Shown here in pieces: positions 8,920 to 20,573 of a DNA stretch of 64,000 nt. Source of the stretch: Brenneria izbisi (lineage in GTDB: Bacteria; Pseudomonadota; Gammaproteobacteria; Enterobacterales; Enterobacteriaceae). The DNA lies in NCBI RefSeq assembly GCF_025840185.1, contig NZ_JAMPJU010000009.1, positions 1 through 64,000 on the forward strand. The letters run 5' to 3'. Both the position numbers and the translations under genes were made by a program. The notes beneath the pieces are model-generated. The model was given only the letters and a program-made list of their open reading frames with translations, did no database searches and was not told where the DNA came from. Position 1 is the first letter of the stretch; every line of letters starts with the position of its first letter.

Positions 8920-10371
8920 TTAAAGTGAAGCGGAAGCAGCAACCGGTTGAGGGACTTGATGGCCAAACCGGTTACCAACAATAAACGCCATCAGGCTAAG
9001 TAGCAGCGATGGCACAATGGGGTGAAAACCGGCCAGTTGAAGATTAAAACTGGCCAGCAAGGTATAGCAAATAGCGCCGCTGAACATGGCGCTGAGCGCG
9101 CCCGCTGAATTGGCGCGCTCCCAATAAAGGCCAAGCACCAGCGGCCAGAGAAATACGGCTTCCAGACCGCCAAACGCCAGCAGATTGAGCCAGATAATCA
9201 TTTCCGGCGGTCGCCAGGATGCGACAAGCACCAGTAACCCCAGCAACAGCGTTGTCATGCTGGACAGGCGCTTGATGTGCCGCTCATTGTGTATCTGCTG
9301 TGGCCGCACGCTGAGATAGAGATCTTTGATGATTGTGGCGGAGGCTTGTAGCAGATGCGCATTGATGTTGGACATGATAGCCGCCATCGGCGCCGCGAGA
9401 AAGATACCCGCCGCCAGAGGCGGTAAAACGTTGACCATCAGAGCGGGCAGCACCTGATCGGGGATGGTCAGGTTCGGCATTACCGCGCGGCCCAACGCGC
9501 CTGACAAGTGCATCCCCAGCATCAGAATACCTATCACGATGGTGCCGATAAGAATGCCGCGATGCAGCGCCTTGCTGTCGCGGTAAGAGATACAACGCAC
9601 AGCCGTATTGGGCAGGCCGATAACCCCGAAGCAGACCAACACCCAGAACGATGCCATAAATGGCATGGACAGCATCTGGCCACTGCCTTGCGGCGTCACC
9701 AGCGCAGGATCGATCTGTTGCAGCTTATCCACAGCGCTGTGTAAGCCGCCTGCGGCGTGGATAACGCCCACCAGCAATATGACTGTGCCTAACAGCATGA
9801 CGATGCCTTGCATGGCATCGTTCAATACGCTGGCCCGAAAGCCGCCAAAAGCGGTATACAGCGCGATAGTGACGCCAAAAATCAGCAGGCCGACATCGTA
9901 AGGGATATTGGCCGCGGTCTCCAACAGGCGTGCGCCGCCAATGAATTGTACCGCCATGGCGCCGATAAAGGCGACGAGCAGACTAAGGCTGGCGAACCAT
10001 ACCAGCAGGCGACTGCCGTAGCGGGCATAGAGCATGTCATTGAGCGTGATGGCGTTGTAACGTCTGGCCAGAATAGCGAACTTCTTTCCCAGAATGCCCA
10101 GCGACAACAGCATGGTGGGCACCTGAATCATGGAGAGCAATACCCAGCCCAGTCCATACTTGTAGGCCGCGCCCGGCCCGCCGATAAACGAACTGGCGCT
10201 GACATAGGTGCCGATCAGGGTCATCGCCAGTACAAAGCCGCCCATTGAGCGTCCGCCGAGGAAATACTCGTTGAGAAAGTTACCGGCCTGACGACGACGA
10301 TAAGCGTATACCGACAGTCCGAACACCAGCAGCAGATAGCCCAGCAATGGCAAGAGCACTTCATTTTGCAT
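8920..10371 (-). CDS. panF: Sodium/pantothenate symporter
   Basis: Inner-membrane Na+-coupled pantothenate (vitamin B5) importer of the SSS family. The start at 10371 gives 483 residues ([18 protein letters not shown]), the E. coli length, with GGAG 6-7 bases upstream; an ATG two codons earlier sits too close to that site. About 12-13 membrane helices are visible, with the family motifs [30 protein letters not shown] and [20 protein letters not shown]. The start overlaps the end of yhdT by 11 bases, which suggests translational coupling. Confidence 0.96.
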   Translation of the reverse strand: MQNEVLLPLLGYLLLVFGLSVYAYRRRQAGNFLNEYFLGGRSMGGFVLAMTLIGTYVSASSFIGGPGAAYKYGLGWVLLSMIQVPTMLLSLGILGKKFAILARRYNAITLNDMLYARYGSRLLVWFASLSLLVAFIGAMAVQFIGGARLLETAANIPYDVGLLIFGVTIALYTAFGGFRASVLNDAMQGIVMLLGTVILLVGVIHAAGGLHSAVDKLQQIDPALVTPQGSGQMLSMPFMASFWVLVCFGVIGLPNTAVRCISYRDSKALHRGILIGTIVIGILMLGMHLSGALGRAVMPNLTIPDQVLPALMVNVLPPLAAGIFLAAPMAAIMSNINAHLLQASATIIKDLYLSVRPQQIHNERHIKRLSSMTTLLLGLLVLVASWRPPEMIIWLNLLAFGGLEAVFLWPLVLGLYWERANSAGALSAMFSGAICYTLLASFNLQLAGFHPIVPSLLLSLMAFIVGNRFGHQVPQPVAASASL

Positions 10372-10603
10372 CGTCATTCTCCAGAGAGATATCCTGGAAA
10401 ATGAATCGCACCATCAGCCAGCACAATAGCGTGAAAATCAGCGGCAACAACAGGCAGGCCATTTCAAACCAGTGAGGAAGACCGGTAATGCCCTGTGAGT
10501 TATCGGGCAGATAAGCTGCCAGGATCCAGGCGAGCAGGTAAGCCAGCGTCAGGAAAAAAGCCCAGCGGGCTTCCCGGTGCGCCTGAATGAAACGTATATC
10601 CAT
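10361..10603 (-). CDS. yhdT: Inner-membrane protein YhdT (DUF997)
   Basis: A small membrane protein of 80 residues with two hydrophobic segments (about residues 13-32 and 46-66) and an acidic C-terminus ([10 protein letters not shown]). The start at 10603 has GGAGG 7 bases upstream and gives the E. coli YhdT length. It always accompanies panF and overlaps it here by 11 bases. A role as accessory subunit of the symporter is plausible, as for other small proteins next to SSS-family transporters, but unproven. Confidence 0.92.
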   Translation of the reverse strand: MDIRFIQAHREARWAFFLTLAYLLAWILAAYLPDNSQGITGLPHWFEMACLLLPLIFTLLCWLMVRFIFQDISLENDDAK

Positions 10604-11028
10604 TTTTTCCTCCACAGTAAGCCGGAGCAATGGTGTTGTATTGATTAAGATGAAAGTATTGGAATGACAAAGCAGGGAATTTTACGACATGTGAGCCAAT
10701 TGCCTAGTAATAATTGTTTCTGGACGTCGTTCTATTTTTCAAACCGGACATACGGTTTGGGGAAACAGGACATTGATGATTGACCGCAGTGTCGGAGGTC
10801 GATAATTTTATTCGTAATATAAAAAAATACATATCGATTATTAACGCTACCGGAGCGTGTCAGATGATCTACATTCCAGAGGCTTTTCTTGACCAGCTTT
10901 CGCTGGAGGATATCCACTCCTGATGACTGGGCCGCGCACGTAGCCAGTTTGCGTAACGCCGCGCCACCGGCGGAGATACGTGTGGTGATGACACCCCAAT
11001 TGTCACGTTATCCCGCGGCTTAATGAAA
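10604..11028. other. intergenic region between yhdT and accC
   Basis: About 425 bases with no intact gene. It must hold the promoter of yhdT-panF-prmA, but no convincing hexamer pair was found. An inverted repeat CAAACCG/CGGTTTG lies at 10740-10759 without a U-run. The right half (10864-11023) has coding-like sequence broken by a frame change, listed separately. Confidence 0.5.
10864..11023 (+). pseudogene. possible gene remnant, unidentified
   Basis: Two adjoining reading frames look coding. The first runs from ATG at 10864 for 19 codons (MIYIPEAFLDQLSLEDIHS) to TGA. The second, shifted by +1, continues at once from 10922 for 33 codons (DDWAAHVASLRNAAPPAEIR, then VVMTPQLSRYPAA) and ends at TAA 11021-11023. 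A single indel near 10920 would join them. I do not recognise the family. The stretch lies between yhdT and accC on the opposite strand, where E. coli has no gene. It may be the broken 3' end of a lost gene, or chance. Confidence 0.35.
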
Positions 11029-11053
11029 GAAGGCCAGCGTCAGGCTGGCCTTC
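11029..11053 (-). terminator. terminator of aroQ-accB-accC
   Basis: A perfect 10-bp stem (GAAGGCCAGC / GCTGGCCTTC) with a 5-base loop. On the minus strand it is followed by TTTCATTA. It lies 18 bases past the accC stop. Confidence 0.8.
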
Positions 11054-11070
11054 CGGGTAGCAATGCGAAA

Positions 11071-12414
11071 TTATTGCAAACCGAGTTTCTTCTCCAGGTA
11101 GTGGATGTTTGTGCCACCTTTCTGGAAGTTTTCATCGTTCATGATCTTCATTTGCAGATCAACGTTGGTTTTGATGCCATCAATAATCAGTTCAGCCAAC
11201 GCGTTCTTCATGCGGGAAATCGCCACTTCACGGGTTTCACCGTAAGTAATCAACTTGCCGATCATGGAATCATAGTACGGCGGTACGGTATAACCGGCAT
11301 AAATATGCGATTCCCAACGCACGCCGAAACCACCCGGCGCATGAAAGCGGGTAATTTTACCAGGGCTTGGCAGGAAGGTATTCGGGTCTTCAGCGTTGAT
11401 GCGGCATTCTACCGCGTGACCACGAACCACCACATCTTCCTGTTTGATGGACAGCGGCTGACCTGCGGCAATACGCAATTGCTCCTTGATCAAATCCACG
11501 CCGGTAATCATTTCCGTGACCGGGTGTTCCACCTGAATACGGGTATTCATTTCAATGAAATAAAACTCGCCGTTTTCATACAGGAATTCAAACGTACCCG
11601 CGCCGCGATAATTGATATCGATACAGGCTTTGGCGCACCGGTCGCCGATAAAACGACGCAGTTCGTCAGTGATGCCTGGCGCTGGCGCTTCTTCCACCAC
11701 TTTCTGGTGACGGCGCTGCATGGAACAGTCACGCTCAGCCAGATAAATCGCGTTGCCCTGACCATCCGCCAGTACCTGGATTTCCACGTGACGCGGGTTT
11801 TCCAGGTATTTTTCCATATAGACCATATCGTTGTTGAAAGCAGCTTTAGCTTCCGCACGGGTCATATTGATGGACTGTTCCAGTTCCTTATCGCTGCGCA
11901 CCACGCGCATACCGCGACCGCCGCCGCCGCCAGACGCTTTGATAATCACCGGATAGCCAATACGCTTGGCAAACGCGCGGTTCTTATCCATATCGCCGTC
12001 TAACGGACCATCGGAACCGGGTACGCAAGGCACACCCGCTTTTTTCATGGCATTGATGGCGGAGACTTTATCACCCATCAGGCGAATGGTGTCAGCGCGC
12101 GGGCCGATGAAAATAAAGCCTGAACGTTCAACCTGTTCGGCGAAGTCGGCATTTTCTGACAGAAAACCGTAACCGGGGTGGATTGCCGCCGATCCGGTGA
12201 TTTCCGCCGCAGAAATGATCGCCGGGATATTCAGGTAACTTTTCGTGGACGGCGGCGGGCCGATACACACCGTTTCGTCCGCCAGTAATACGTGTTTCAG
12301 ATCGCGATCCGCGCTGGAGTGAACGGCAACCGTCTTGATGCCCAGTTCTTTGCAGGCGCGCAAAATGCGCAGCGCAATTTCTCCGCGGTTGGCGATAACG
12401 ATTTTATCTAGCAT
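11071..12414 (-). CDS. accC: Acetyl-CoA carboxylase, biotin carboxylase subunit
   Basis: ATP-dependent carboxylation of biotin on AccB, the first half-reaction of acetyl-CoA carboxylase and the entry to fatty-acid synthesis. The 447-residue protein has the N-terminal fold ([20 protein letters not shown]), the ATP-grasp glycine loop [32 protein letters not shown], and [16 protein letters not shown] with catalytic Glu and Arg. It is two residues shorter than E. coli AccC and otherwise collinear. It lies 11 bases downstream of accB and ends at a terminator. Confidence 0.98.
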   Translation of the reverse strand: MLDKIVIANRGEIALRILRACKELGIKTVAVHSSADRDLKHVLLADETVCIGPPPSTKSYLNIPAIISAAEITGSAAIHPGYGFLSENADFAEQVERSGFIFIGPRADTIRLMGDKVSAINAMKKAGVPCVPGSDGPLDGDMDKNRAFAKRIGYPVIIKASGGGGGRGMRVVRSDKELEQSINMTRAEAKAAFNNDMVYMEKYLENPRHVEIQVLADGQGNAIYLAERDCSMQRRHQKVVEEAPAPGITDELRRFIGDRCAKACIDINYRGAGTFEFLYENGEFYFIEMNTRIQVEHPVTEMITGVDLIKEQLRIAAGQPLSIKQEDVVVRGHAVECRINAEDPNTFLPSPGKITRFHAPGGFGVRWESHIYAGYTVPPYYDSMIGKLITYGETREVAISRMKNALAELIIDGIKTNVDLQMKIMNDENFQKGGTNIHYLEKKLGLQ

Positions 12415-12425
12415 GGTAAGCCTCG

Positions 12426-12893
12426 TTATTCGATGACAACCAGTGGCTCGTCAAATTCAACTGGTTGACCGTTGTCGACAAGGATCGCTTTAACCACGCC
12501 CGCTTTGTCGGCTTCGATTTGGTTCATCATTTTCATGGCTTCAACGATACAAAGCGTATCGCCAACATTCACTTGCTGGCCCACTTCGACAAACGCTTTA
12601 GCGTCAGGGCTTGGGGTGCGGTAGAACGTACCTACCATTGGGGAACGAACGATGTGACCACTGATCGCCGCCGGCGCCGTTGGCGCGGCATCTGCGGCAG
12701 GTGCCGGCGCGACAGCGGCAGCCAGAGCCGGTTGCTGTTGCATTGGCGCATAGGCCTGCTGCATCACAGGGTAACATGGCGCGGCCGGAGCACGACTGAT
12801 ACGTACTGATTCTTCACCTTCAGAAATTTCCAGTTCGGCGATGCCGGACTCTTCGACCAGTTCGATCAGCTTTTTGATTTTACGAATATCCAT
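12426..12893 (-). CDS. accB: Biotin carboxyl carrier protein
   Basis: Carries biotin between the carboxylase and transferase halves of acetyl-CoA carboxylase. The 155-residue protein has an N-terminal helical region ([20 protein letters not shown]), an Ala/Pro-rich linker at about residues 34-76, and the C-terminal biotinyl domain with Lys121 in EAMKMMNQ. The thumb loop [17 protein letters not shown] is present. It sits between aroQ and accC. E. coli AccB represses its own operon; whether that holds here is inference. Confidence 0.98.
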   Translation of the reverse strand: MDIRKIKKLIELVEESGIAELEISEGEESVRISRAPAAPCYPVMQQAYAPMQQQPALAAAVAPAPAADAAPTAPAAISGHIVRSPMVGTFYRTPSPDAKAFVEVGQQVNVGDTLCIVEAMKMMNQIEADKAGVVKAILVDNGQPVEFDEPLVVIE

Positions 12894-12917
12894 GGGTGTG
12901 GTTCCGTACTCTCTTGT

Positions 12918-13370
12918 TTAATTGGAAGTTGACAGGCGTTTTACCGCTGTCTGTAAAGCATAGTTATAACCCTCTGCCCCAAGTCCGCAAATCACGCCCA
13001 CCGCAATATCCGACAGGTAAGAGTGATGACGGAAAGCTTCACGCGCATGCACGTTGGACAGATGAATTTCGATAAACGGGATGGCGACTGCCAGCAGAGC
13101 ATCTCGCAGCGCGACGCTGGTATGAGTAAACGCCGCCGGATTAATCAATATAAAATCCGTGTTTCCTCTGGCTTGATGGATTCGATCGATCAAGACATGT
13201 TCCGCATTGGATTGCAGATGGGAAAAAACCACATTCAGCGCCTGCGCCTGGGTTTCCAGGTTGCTGACAATCTCGGCCAGCGTCGTCTTGCCGTACTTAT
13301 CCGGCTCGCGGGCGCCCAGTAAATTGAGGTTTGGACCATTCAAAAGCAAAATGTGAAACTTTTCAGCCAT
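12918..13370 (-). CDS. aroQ: 3-dehydroquinate dehydratase, type II
   Basis: Third step of the shikimate pathway: dehydration of 3-dehydroquinate by the dodecameric type II enzyme. The start at 13370 gives 150 residues ([20 protein letters not shown]), normal for the family; a frame extending 17 codons upstream has no family similarity. The active-site Tyr is residue 26 (REPDKYG), with [17 protein letters not shown] carrying the catalytic His at 103. E. coli and Salmonella use the unrelated type I enzyme AroD, so its place ahead of accBC marks this as a different lineage (Pectobacteriaceae, Yersiniaceae and others). Confidence 0.95.
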   Translation of the reverse strand: MAEKFHILLLNGPNLNLLGAREPDKYGKTTLAEIVSNLETQAQALNVVFSHLQSNAEHVLIDRIHQARGNTDFILINPAAFTHTSVALRDALLAVAIPFIEIHLSNVHAREAFRHHSYLSDIAVGVICGLGAEGYNYALQTAVKRLSTSN

Positions 13371-13492
13371 TGTGCTGCTATCTCCCGCGATTCGCCCAGA
13401 TTGCAAAATGGTGTCGCACAAAATAGCGCGAAGCTATTCGTTTGTCACCTTTCGCGTGTAAATTGTCCGACGCTGAAAAATCAAAGTCGTGC

Positions 13493-13498
13493 ATTATA
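13493..13498 (-). promoter_or_regulatory. possible -10 element of aroQ-accBC promoter
   Basis: A consensus TATAAT lies on the minus strand about 120 bases upstream of the aroQ start, inside the 239-base gap to msrQ. No good -35 hexamer lies at 16-18 bases (closest: CTGCTA). The long leader would suit the growth-rate-controlled acc operon of E. coli. Confidence 0.35.
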
Positions 13499-13609
13499 AC
13501 GATATCGTAGCAATTAGCAGCTAAATACTGGTCTTATCTGCGGAGATATTCTGGCAGTCACCCATTATGTTCGGCGAAAAGGGCAAGGCTGCGACAGTAA
13601 GCAACAGCG

Positions 13610-14221
13610 TCATCGCACCTTCTGACGCCACCATTGGCGGAACTTTTTATAACGGAATGATAACAAAACCAGCGCGGCCAGCGCGTACAAAACCGGTTGT
13701 GGCGACAGAGTTTTGACTGACAGAAGATAGTGCATCGGCGCGAGAATGGCGATCAGATAGATAAAATTATGCAGTTTTTGCCAGTGGGCTCCCAACTTGC
13801 GTGTTATCACTTGTGGTGAGGTCAGCGCCAACGCCAACAGAATCAGCCAACTGATGATGCCGAGCATTAAATAGGGACGAGATATCAACTCCGTTCCCAG
13901 TAGCGCCAGATGGCTTACACCCAATTCCAATACGGAATAACTGACCAGATGCAAGGTGGCCCAGGCGAAGCACCACAGGCCGAGCATCCGCCGACAGCGA
14001 ATCAGTAGCGGCTGCCGACTATAACGGGCCAGCGGGGTGACCAGCAGGGTGGCGAACAACAGTTTAAGCGCCATTCTGCCGGTAAAATGTTGGATATCCT
14101 TGGCCGGATCAGCGCTCAACCCGCCTTGCGTTACGGCCAGGATTAGCCAGACGAAGGGCAACAAAGCGGCCAGATGAAGGATGATTTTTAGCCATTTTAT
14201 CTGCTGGTGCGTGAGTCGCAT
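13610..14221 (-). CDS. msrQ: MsrPQ system, heme-binding membrane subunit MsrQ
   Basis: Inner-membrane b-type heme (and flavin) protein that passes electrons from the quinone pool or cytoplasm to MsrP. The 203-residue protein has about six membrane helices, with candidate heme-ligand His residues in the [12 protein letters not shown] and LHNFIYL helices (ferric-reductase-like domain, YedZ family). It follows msrP by 14 bases. Its role is inferred from E. coli YedZ. Confidence 0.95.
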   Translation of the reverse strand: MRLTHQQIKWLKIILHLAALLPFVWLILAVTQGGLSADPAKDIQHFTGRMALKLLFATLLVTPLARYSRQPLLIRCRRMLGLWCFAWATLHLVSYSVLELGVSHLALLGTELISRPYLMLGIISWLILLALALTSPQVITRKLGAHWQKLHNFIYLIAILAPMHYLLSVKTLSPQPVLYALAALVLLSFRYKKFRQWWRQKVR

Positions 14222-14235
14222 GCCGTGTTTCCTGA

Positions 14236-15237
14236 TTAAAAGTTCTGCCGTAGATCCAGACCTCGATACAGTGATGCGACCTGGTCGGCATAGCCGTTGA
14301 ATAGCTGCGTGGGCTGGCGCTGTACGTTGAGCAGACCACCGGCGCCGATGACGCGCTCCGTCGCCTGCGACCAGCGGGGATGATCCACCTGCGGGTTCAC
14401 ATTGGCGTAGAAACCATATTCATCCGGGGCGGCAAGGTTCCAGGTTGCAGGCGGGCGCTCACGAGTAAAGCTTATCCGCACGATGGATTTGATGTTTTTA
14501 AAACCATATTTCCATGGCGTCATCAACCTGATCGGCGCGCCGTTCTGCGGGGGAAGCGTTTTGCCGTACACGCCGATGACGAGGAGAGACAGCGGGTGCA
14601 TGGCTTCATCCAGCCTTAAGCCTTCGACATAGGGATAGCTTAACCCGCCGCCGATAAAGCGATCTTTTTGTCCCGGCATTTGCTCCGGGTCGTTCAAGGT
14701 CTGAAACGCAATGTAACGCGCGTGGCCGGTGGGATTGGCAAACTTGATCAGTTTTGCCAGTTCAAAGCCAATCCACGGAACGACCATCGACCAGGCTTCC
14801 ACGCAACGGAAACGGTAAATTCTCTCTTCCAGCGGGAAGCGTTTAAGCAGATCGTCGATATGCAGCGTGATGGGCTTGGCGACTTCTCCATCAATCTGGA
14901 TTGTCCATCCTTCGGTTTTCAATGCTTGCGCATTGGCGGCGGGATCGGCTTTATCCAGCCCGAATTCATAGAAATTATTGTAACCCGTAACTTTATCTTC
15001 AGGCGTCAGTGGCAGATCAAGCCGCCACTGGGCGGGTTGCGTGAAGGATAACGGTTTTCCCGGCGCAGCTTTCGCACGATCATTGCCTGTGAGCCAGGCG
15101 AGCAGGTCAGCTTGCGCGGACAGAGGCAGCGATAACGATGCCGCGGTAATCCCCAGCGCTTTCAATACGCGTCGGCGACGATGAAAAACCGATTCCGGGG
15201 TAACATCGGCTTCGGTTAATTTGCGATTTTTAAGCAT
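14236..15237 (-). CDS. msrP: Periplasmic methionine sulfoxide reductase MsrP
   Basis: Molybdopterin enzyme that repairs oxidised methionine in periplasmic proteins. The 333-residue precursor has a Tat signal ([11 protein letters not shown] at 19-29) with cleavage after AQA at about 43. Cys145 in [15 protein letters not shown] is the expected molybdenum ligand. SUOX-like fold segments such as [19 protein letters not shown] follow. GGGAG lies 6 bases before the start. The operon msrPQ is responsive to hypochlorous acid in E. coli through HprSR; no such genes lie here. Confidence 0.97.
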   Translation of the reverse strand: MLKNRKLTEADVTPESVFHRRRRVLKALGITAASLSLPLSAQADLLAWLTGNDRAKAAPGKPLSFTQPAQWRLDLPLTPEDKVTGYNNFYEFGLDKADPAANAQALKTEGWTIQIDGEVAKPITLHIDDLLKRFPLEERIYRFRCVEAWSMVVPWIGFELAKLIKFANPTGHARYIAFQTLNDPEQMPGQKDRFIGGGLSYPYVEGLRLDEAMHPLSLLVIGVYGKTLPPQNGAPIRLMTPWKYGFKNIKSIVRISFTRERPPATWNLAAPDEYGFYANVNPQVDHPRWSQATERVIGAGGLLNVQRQPTQLFNGYADQVASLYRGLDLRQNF

Positions 15238-15554
15238 GGCGCACTCCCGCCCGTTATTGCTCTTGACTTATCACTATCGGGATAACGTGGCGTCTTTCAT
15301 GTGGTTGTTTACTTATTTATAGATGAAGCCAGCGGGAAATACCGAGCAAACAAGTGAAAGACTTTTTTGTCGGGTGTAACCGTCACTCGTCATGGCACCA
15401 CGGTATGCCGACGCAATATTTCGGCGAGTGAAGATTGCACCGGATAAAAAAGGTGTGTGATCATTTAGCGACTATATTTGTAACAGGTAGCATACCCGTC
15501 ATCTTTCAAATTGCAGGAATGTTGGCATCATCTACCCGGAAATAGGACGCAGGG
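15238..15554. other. divergent intergenic region msrP - csrD
   Basis: A 317-base gap between divergently read genes, which must hold both promoters. No consensus hexamer pair, operator palindrome or small gene stood out. Confidence 0.4.
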
Positions 15555-17492
15555 ATGGGATTTACGACCAGATTCTCCATACTTATGACGCTACTGACGG
15601 CATTGGCGATTTTTCTGATGCTTGCCAGCAGTATCTTTAGCCTCTTCTATTACAGCCATCAGCGAACGTCGCAACAGTTGCGAGAAGTCGCTGCCAGCAT
15701 CGATCAGGCGCTGTTGGTGCAATCGCCGGAGAATATCAAATTCTGGCTACCGGCTATGATGAAATCCGCCGGTATCGTCGTGCTAGAGGTGAGGAATGCC
15801 GATTCGGTCTTGTATTCGGCACGGTTGCCTGAGGCGGATGATGTTCATCGTTACATCTATTGTGATACCCAAATCGCCTTGATGCACCATCTGGACATGG
15901 TGGCGGCGGTTACCTACCTCAATCCCGTGCTTGGCATGCCGCATTTTCTCATGTCGACGCTGTCGGTGTTTCTGTCCATTGGCTTGATCGTGCTGGTGCT
16001 TTATCTGTCCATTTGCTGGTTGCGCCGTCAAACTGCCGGACAGGAGGAACTGGAAGAACGCGCCCGACGCATCCTCAATGGCGAGCGTGAGTCGGTGATG
16101 CACGGTTCCGTGCGGGAATGGCCGATCAATGCCAGCGGCGCGATCGATCAACTACTGTCTGATTTGACGGCGGCCCGCGAAGAGCGTAGCCGGGTCGATG
16201 CGTTGATCCGTGCATTTGCGGCGCAGGATGCGCAGACCGGCCTCAGCAATCGCCTGTTTTTTGACAATCAACTGACGACGCAGTTGGAGGATATCGAAGA
16301 TGTCGGTACTCACGGTATCGTCATGATGATCCGCGTACCTGATTTTGAAACATTACAGGAAATGCACGGTTATCACGGTACGATTCAGGAATACCGCAAT
16401 ACGCTGGTGAATTTGTTATCGACTTTTGTCATGCGTTATCCCGGCGCATTGCTGGCGCGTTATTACAACAATGATTTTACCGTGTTGTTGCCGCACCGCA
16501 CTCTGAAAGACGCGGACAGTATTGCCGCTCAGTTAGTCAAAGCCATTGATATTCTGCCAGTGACGCCGCTGATTGATCGTGAAGATATCCTGCATATCGG
16601 GATATGCGCTTATCGCAGCGGGCAAAGTTCGGAACAGGTGATGGAAAGTGTGGAAGACGCCACCCGCAACGCGGTGCTACAGGGCGGAAATGGTTGGTGC
16701 GTATTTGATCGCCAGGTGCCGGACAAAGGGCGGGGCAGCGTGAAATGGCGAACGTTGCTGGAACTGACGCTGGCCAGAGGTGGGCCGAGGCTATACCAGA
16801 AACCGGCGGTTACCAGGCATGGCGTTGTCCACCATCGTGAAATGATGAGTCGTATCTATGACGGCGCTCAGGAATTGCTGGCGGCGGAATATATGCCGTT
16901 GGTTCAGCAACTGGGTTTGACCGCCAGTTATGATCGACAACTTATTGTCCGCACTCTTGAGTTATCAGTCAGTTGGCCGGAGGAAACGCTGGCGATGCCG
17001 GTGAGCGTCGATTCACTTCTGCAAAAGCCGTTTATTCGCTGGTTGCAGGACACGTTGCTGCAATGCCCTAAGCAACAGCGGCAACGTATTTTATTTGAAC
17101 TTGCTGAGGCGAATGTTTGTCAATATATCGGCCGTTTACGTCCGGCGCTGAATCTGGTGTTGGGGCTGGGCTGTCGTCTTGCGGTGACGCAGGCGGGGTT
17201 AACGCTGGTCAGTACGACGTATATCAAGTCATTGCCGGTGGAAATTATTAAGCTTCATCCGGGGTTGGTGCGTAGTCTTGAGCGTCGTCCGGAAAATCAA
17301 TTATTCGTACAAAGTCTAACGGAAGCTTGTAAAGGCACGCAGACGATGGTTTTTGCGGCGGGCGTGCGCACCAAAGAAGAGTGGCAAACGTTATTGGAGA
17401 AGGGCGTTTATGGCGGACAAGGCGATTTTTTTGCCGCTTCGCGTTCGGTAGGCGATGAGTTGAAAAAATATTCACCTCGCTATCGTGTTTAG
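15555..17492 (+). CDS. csrD: RNase E specificity factor CsrD
   Basis: Membrane protein that promotes RNase E-dependent decay of the CsrB/CsrC small RNAs and so controls free CsrA. The 645-residue protein has membrane helices at about 7-33 and 131-156, a HAMP-like stretch, then GGDEF-like and EAL-like domains that are both degenerate: YNNDF (304-308) replaces GGDEF and EMM (429-431) replaces EAL. Loss of the catalytic signatures is normal for CsrD, which does not make or cut cyclic-di-GMP. It sits directly upstream of mreB, as in E. coli. Confidence 0.95.
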   Translation: MGFTTRFSILMTLLTALAIFLMLASSIFSLFYYSHQRTSQQLREVAASIDQALLVQSPENIKFWLPAMMKSAGIVVLEVRNADSVLYSARLPEADDVHRYIYCDTQIALMHHLDMVAAVTYLNPVLGMPHFLMSTLSVFLSIGLIVLVLYLSICWLRRQTAGQEELEERARRILNGERESVMHGSVREWPINASGAIDQLLSDLTAAREERSRVDALIRAFAAQDAQTGLSNRLFFDNQLTTQLEDIEDVGTHGIVMMIRVPDFETLQEMHGYHGTIQEYRNTLVNLLSTFVMRYPGALLARYYNNDFTVLLPHRTLKDADSIAAQLVKAIDILPVTPLIDREDILHIGICAYRSGQSSEQVMESVEDATRNAVLQGGNGWCVFDRQVPDKGRGSVKWRTLLELTLARGGPRLYQKPAVTRHGVVHHREMMSRIYDGAQELLAAEYMPLVQQLGLTASYDRQLIVRTLELSVSWPEETLAMPVSVDSLLQKPFIRWLQDTLLQCPKQQRQRILFELAEANVCQYIGRLRPALNLVLGLGCRLAVTQAGLTLVSTTYIKSLPVEIIKLHPGLVRSLERRPENQLFVQSLTEACKGTQTMVFAAGVRTKEEWQTLLEKGVYGGQGDFFAASRSVGDELKKYSPRYRV

Positions 17493-18853
<1,361 letters not shown>

Positions 18854-18955
18854 TCTGGTCAGGAAAGGGGGGCCGTATGGATGAACGTGTGCGTTTTTCA
18901 TCCCGCGCGGTCGCCCTTTTTTTATGGCGGGCGCTCCCGGTCCACCGCTTGTGTG

Positions 18956-19075
18956 CCAACGCTTTGCAACGTTGAAAAACGCTCCCGGCGTTTATGACGG
19001 CAGGCTTTCCCTGTCCGCTGCCCTGCGGACCAACGCGTCGCGTTGTCAAAAATCGCGCCAGGCGATTTATTGCTG
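18956..19075. repeat. imperfect direct repeat with hairpins in the mreB-mreC gap
   Basis: Two copies about 74 bases apart (18956-19000 and 19030-19075). Each has a small stem CAACG.../...CGTTG followed by a second stem, AAAACGC/GCGTTT in copy 1 and AAATCGC/GCGATTT in copy 2. A GGCAGG/CCTGTC stem (18999-19015) lies between them. The extra T-A pair in copy 2 is compensatory, so pairing seems to matter. A related element follows mlaB at 48126-48176. The whole gap is 242 bases and contains no gene. Confidence 0.6.
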
Positions 19076-19095
19076 TCGAGGAATACACGAATTTT

Positions 19096-20079
19096 ATGAA
19101 GCCGATTTTTAGCAGGGGACCTTCCTTGCAACTACGACTTTTTCTCGCTGTCATTACCGCGATTTCTGTGATTATTGCAGACAGTCGGCTTGGTACGTTC
19201 ACGAAAATCAGAACATACATGGATACCGCGGTCAGTCCCTTTTATTTTCTGGCAAATGGCCCGCGCGAGATGCTGGACAACGTTTCGGCATCATTGGCGA
19301 CCCGTGAACAACTGGGGATCGAAAATACCGCGCTGCGTCAGGAATTGCTGATGAAGAACAGCGACCTGCTGCTACTGGGGCAATTGAAACAGGAGAACGC
19401 CCGGTTGCGTGAATTGCTCGGATCGCCGCTGCGTCAGGACGAGCAGAAAATGGTGACGCAGGTGATTTCCGCCGGCACGGACCCTTATAGCGATCAGGTG
19501 GTGATCGATAAAGGTTTGATCAACGGCGTATACGAAGGCCAGCCCGTCATCAGTGATAAGGGCGTGGTGGGTCAGGTGGTCGCGGTCGGGCAGCTAACCA
19601 GCCGGGTTTTGCTGATTTGTGATGTTTCCCACGCGCTGCCTATTCAGGTGCTGCGCAACGATATCCGCGTGATTGCGGCAGGCAACGGTTGTACGGATGA
19701 TCTGCAACTGGAACACTTACCCAACAACACGGATATCCGCGTCGGCGACGTCCTGGTCACCTCTGGTTTGGGCGGGCGTTTCCCTGAGGGTTATCCGGTC
19801 GCCGTGGTGTCCTCAGTGAAAGTGGATACTCAACGCGCTTATACCATCATTCAGGCGCGTCCGACGGCAGGCTTGCAGCGTTTGCGCTATCTATTACTCT
19901 TATGGGGCGTGGACAGAAATGCCAGCGCCGCGTTACCGCCGGGAGAGGTTCATCGCGTCGCCAATGAACGACTGATGCAGATGATGCCGCAGGTATTGCC
20001 TTCTCCCGATGAAATGGGGCCGTCGCTCCCGCCCCCGGTCAACGCGCCTGCGACGACACCGCCGGGAGACAGCCAATGA
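19096..20079 (+). CDS. mreC: Rod-shape-determining protein MreC
   Basis: Bitopic scaffold that activates PBP2/RodA in the elongasome. The start at 19096 gives 327 residues ([19 protein letters not shown]); the earlier frame reads through hairpin-rich intergenic DNA. It has a membrane helix at about 11-28, a periplasmic coiled coil at about 65-105 ([20 protein letters not shown]), two beta-barrel domains with [19 protein letters not shown], and a Pro-rich tail shorter than that of E. coli. Its stop overlaps the mreD start (ATGA). Confidence 0.97.
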   Translation: MKPIFSRGPSLQLRLFLAVITAISVIIADSRLGTFTKIRTYMDTAVSPFYFLANGPREMLDNVSASLATREQLGIENTALRQELLMKNSDLLLLGQLKQENARLRELLGSPLRQDEQKMVTQVISAGTDPYSDQVVIDKGLINGVYEGQPVISDKGVVGQVVAVGQLTSRVLLICDVSHALPIQVLRNDIRVIAAGNGCTDDLQLEHLPNNTDIRVGDVLVTSGLGGRFPEGYPVAVVSSVKVDTQRAYTIIQARPTAGLQRLRYLLLLWGVDRNASAALPPGEVHRVANERLMQMMPQVLPSPDEMGPSLPPPVNAPATTPPGDSQ

Positions 20080-20564
20080 ACCGCTACCGCAGGAATGGCA
20101 ACTGGATTATCTGGCTCTCGTTTTTAATCGCTATGGTCTTGCAGATTATGCCGTGGCCGGAGGAGATCTATATTTATCGTCCCTCCTGGCTGACGCTCTT
20201 TCTAATCTACTGGGTGATGGCGTTGCCGCATCGGGTGAATGTCGGCACCGGGTTTGTACTCGGTATGATAATGGATCTGATTTTAGGATCGACGCTTGGC
20301 GTGCGTGCGCTGGCGCTCAGTATTGTGGCTTATCTGGTGGCATTTAAATTTCAGCTTTTCAGGAATATGGCATTATGGCAACAGGCGCTGATGGTCATGC
20401 TGCTGTCGCTGTTGATGGATTTGATTGTCTTCTGGGCCGAATTCCTGGTGATTAATGTCTCGTTCCGGCCTGAAACTTTCTGGAATAGCGTGGTCGATGG
20501 CGTACTGTGGCCGTGGTTGTTCCTGCTGATGCGTAAAATACGTCGTCAGTTTACCGTGCAATAA
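20076..20564 (+). CDS. mreD: Rod-shape-determining protein MreD
   Basis: Multi-spanning inner-membrane partner of MreC in the elongasome. The protein has 162 residues, five to six hydrophobic helices and a basic N-terminus ([10 protein letters not shown]). Segment [20 protein letters not shown] is typical of the family. It overlaps mreC by 4 bases and precedes yhdE by 9 bases, so mreCD-yhdE-rng are probably cotranscribed. Confidence 0.97.
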   Translation: MNRYRRNGNWIIWLSFLIAMVLQIMPWPEEIYIYRPSWLTLFLIYWVMALPHRVNVGTGFVLGMIMDLILGSTLGVRALALSIVAYLVAFKFQLFRNMALWQQALMVMLLSLLMDLIVFWAEFLVINVSFRPETFWNSVVDGVLWPWLFLLMRKIRRQFTVQ

Positions 20565-20573
20565 AGGTTAATC

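Noticed and set aside
10740-10759. Inverted repeat CAAACCG/CGGTTTG
   Set aside because: Considered as a terminator, but there is no U-run on either strand and no gene ends nearby.
10732-10917. 61-codon minus-strand frame upstream of yhdT
   Set aside because: No ribosome site, no family similarity, and it overlaps the coding-like remnant on the plus strand.
11023-12003. 326-codon open frame on the plus strand opposite accC
   Set aside because: It lies wholly inside accC, has no recognisable domain and arises from the codon bias of the true gene on the other strand. Similar antisense frames over murA (48831-49691), zapE and gltD were left out for the same reason.
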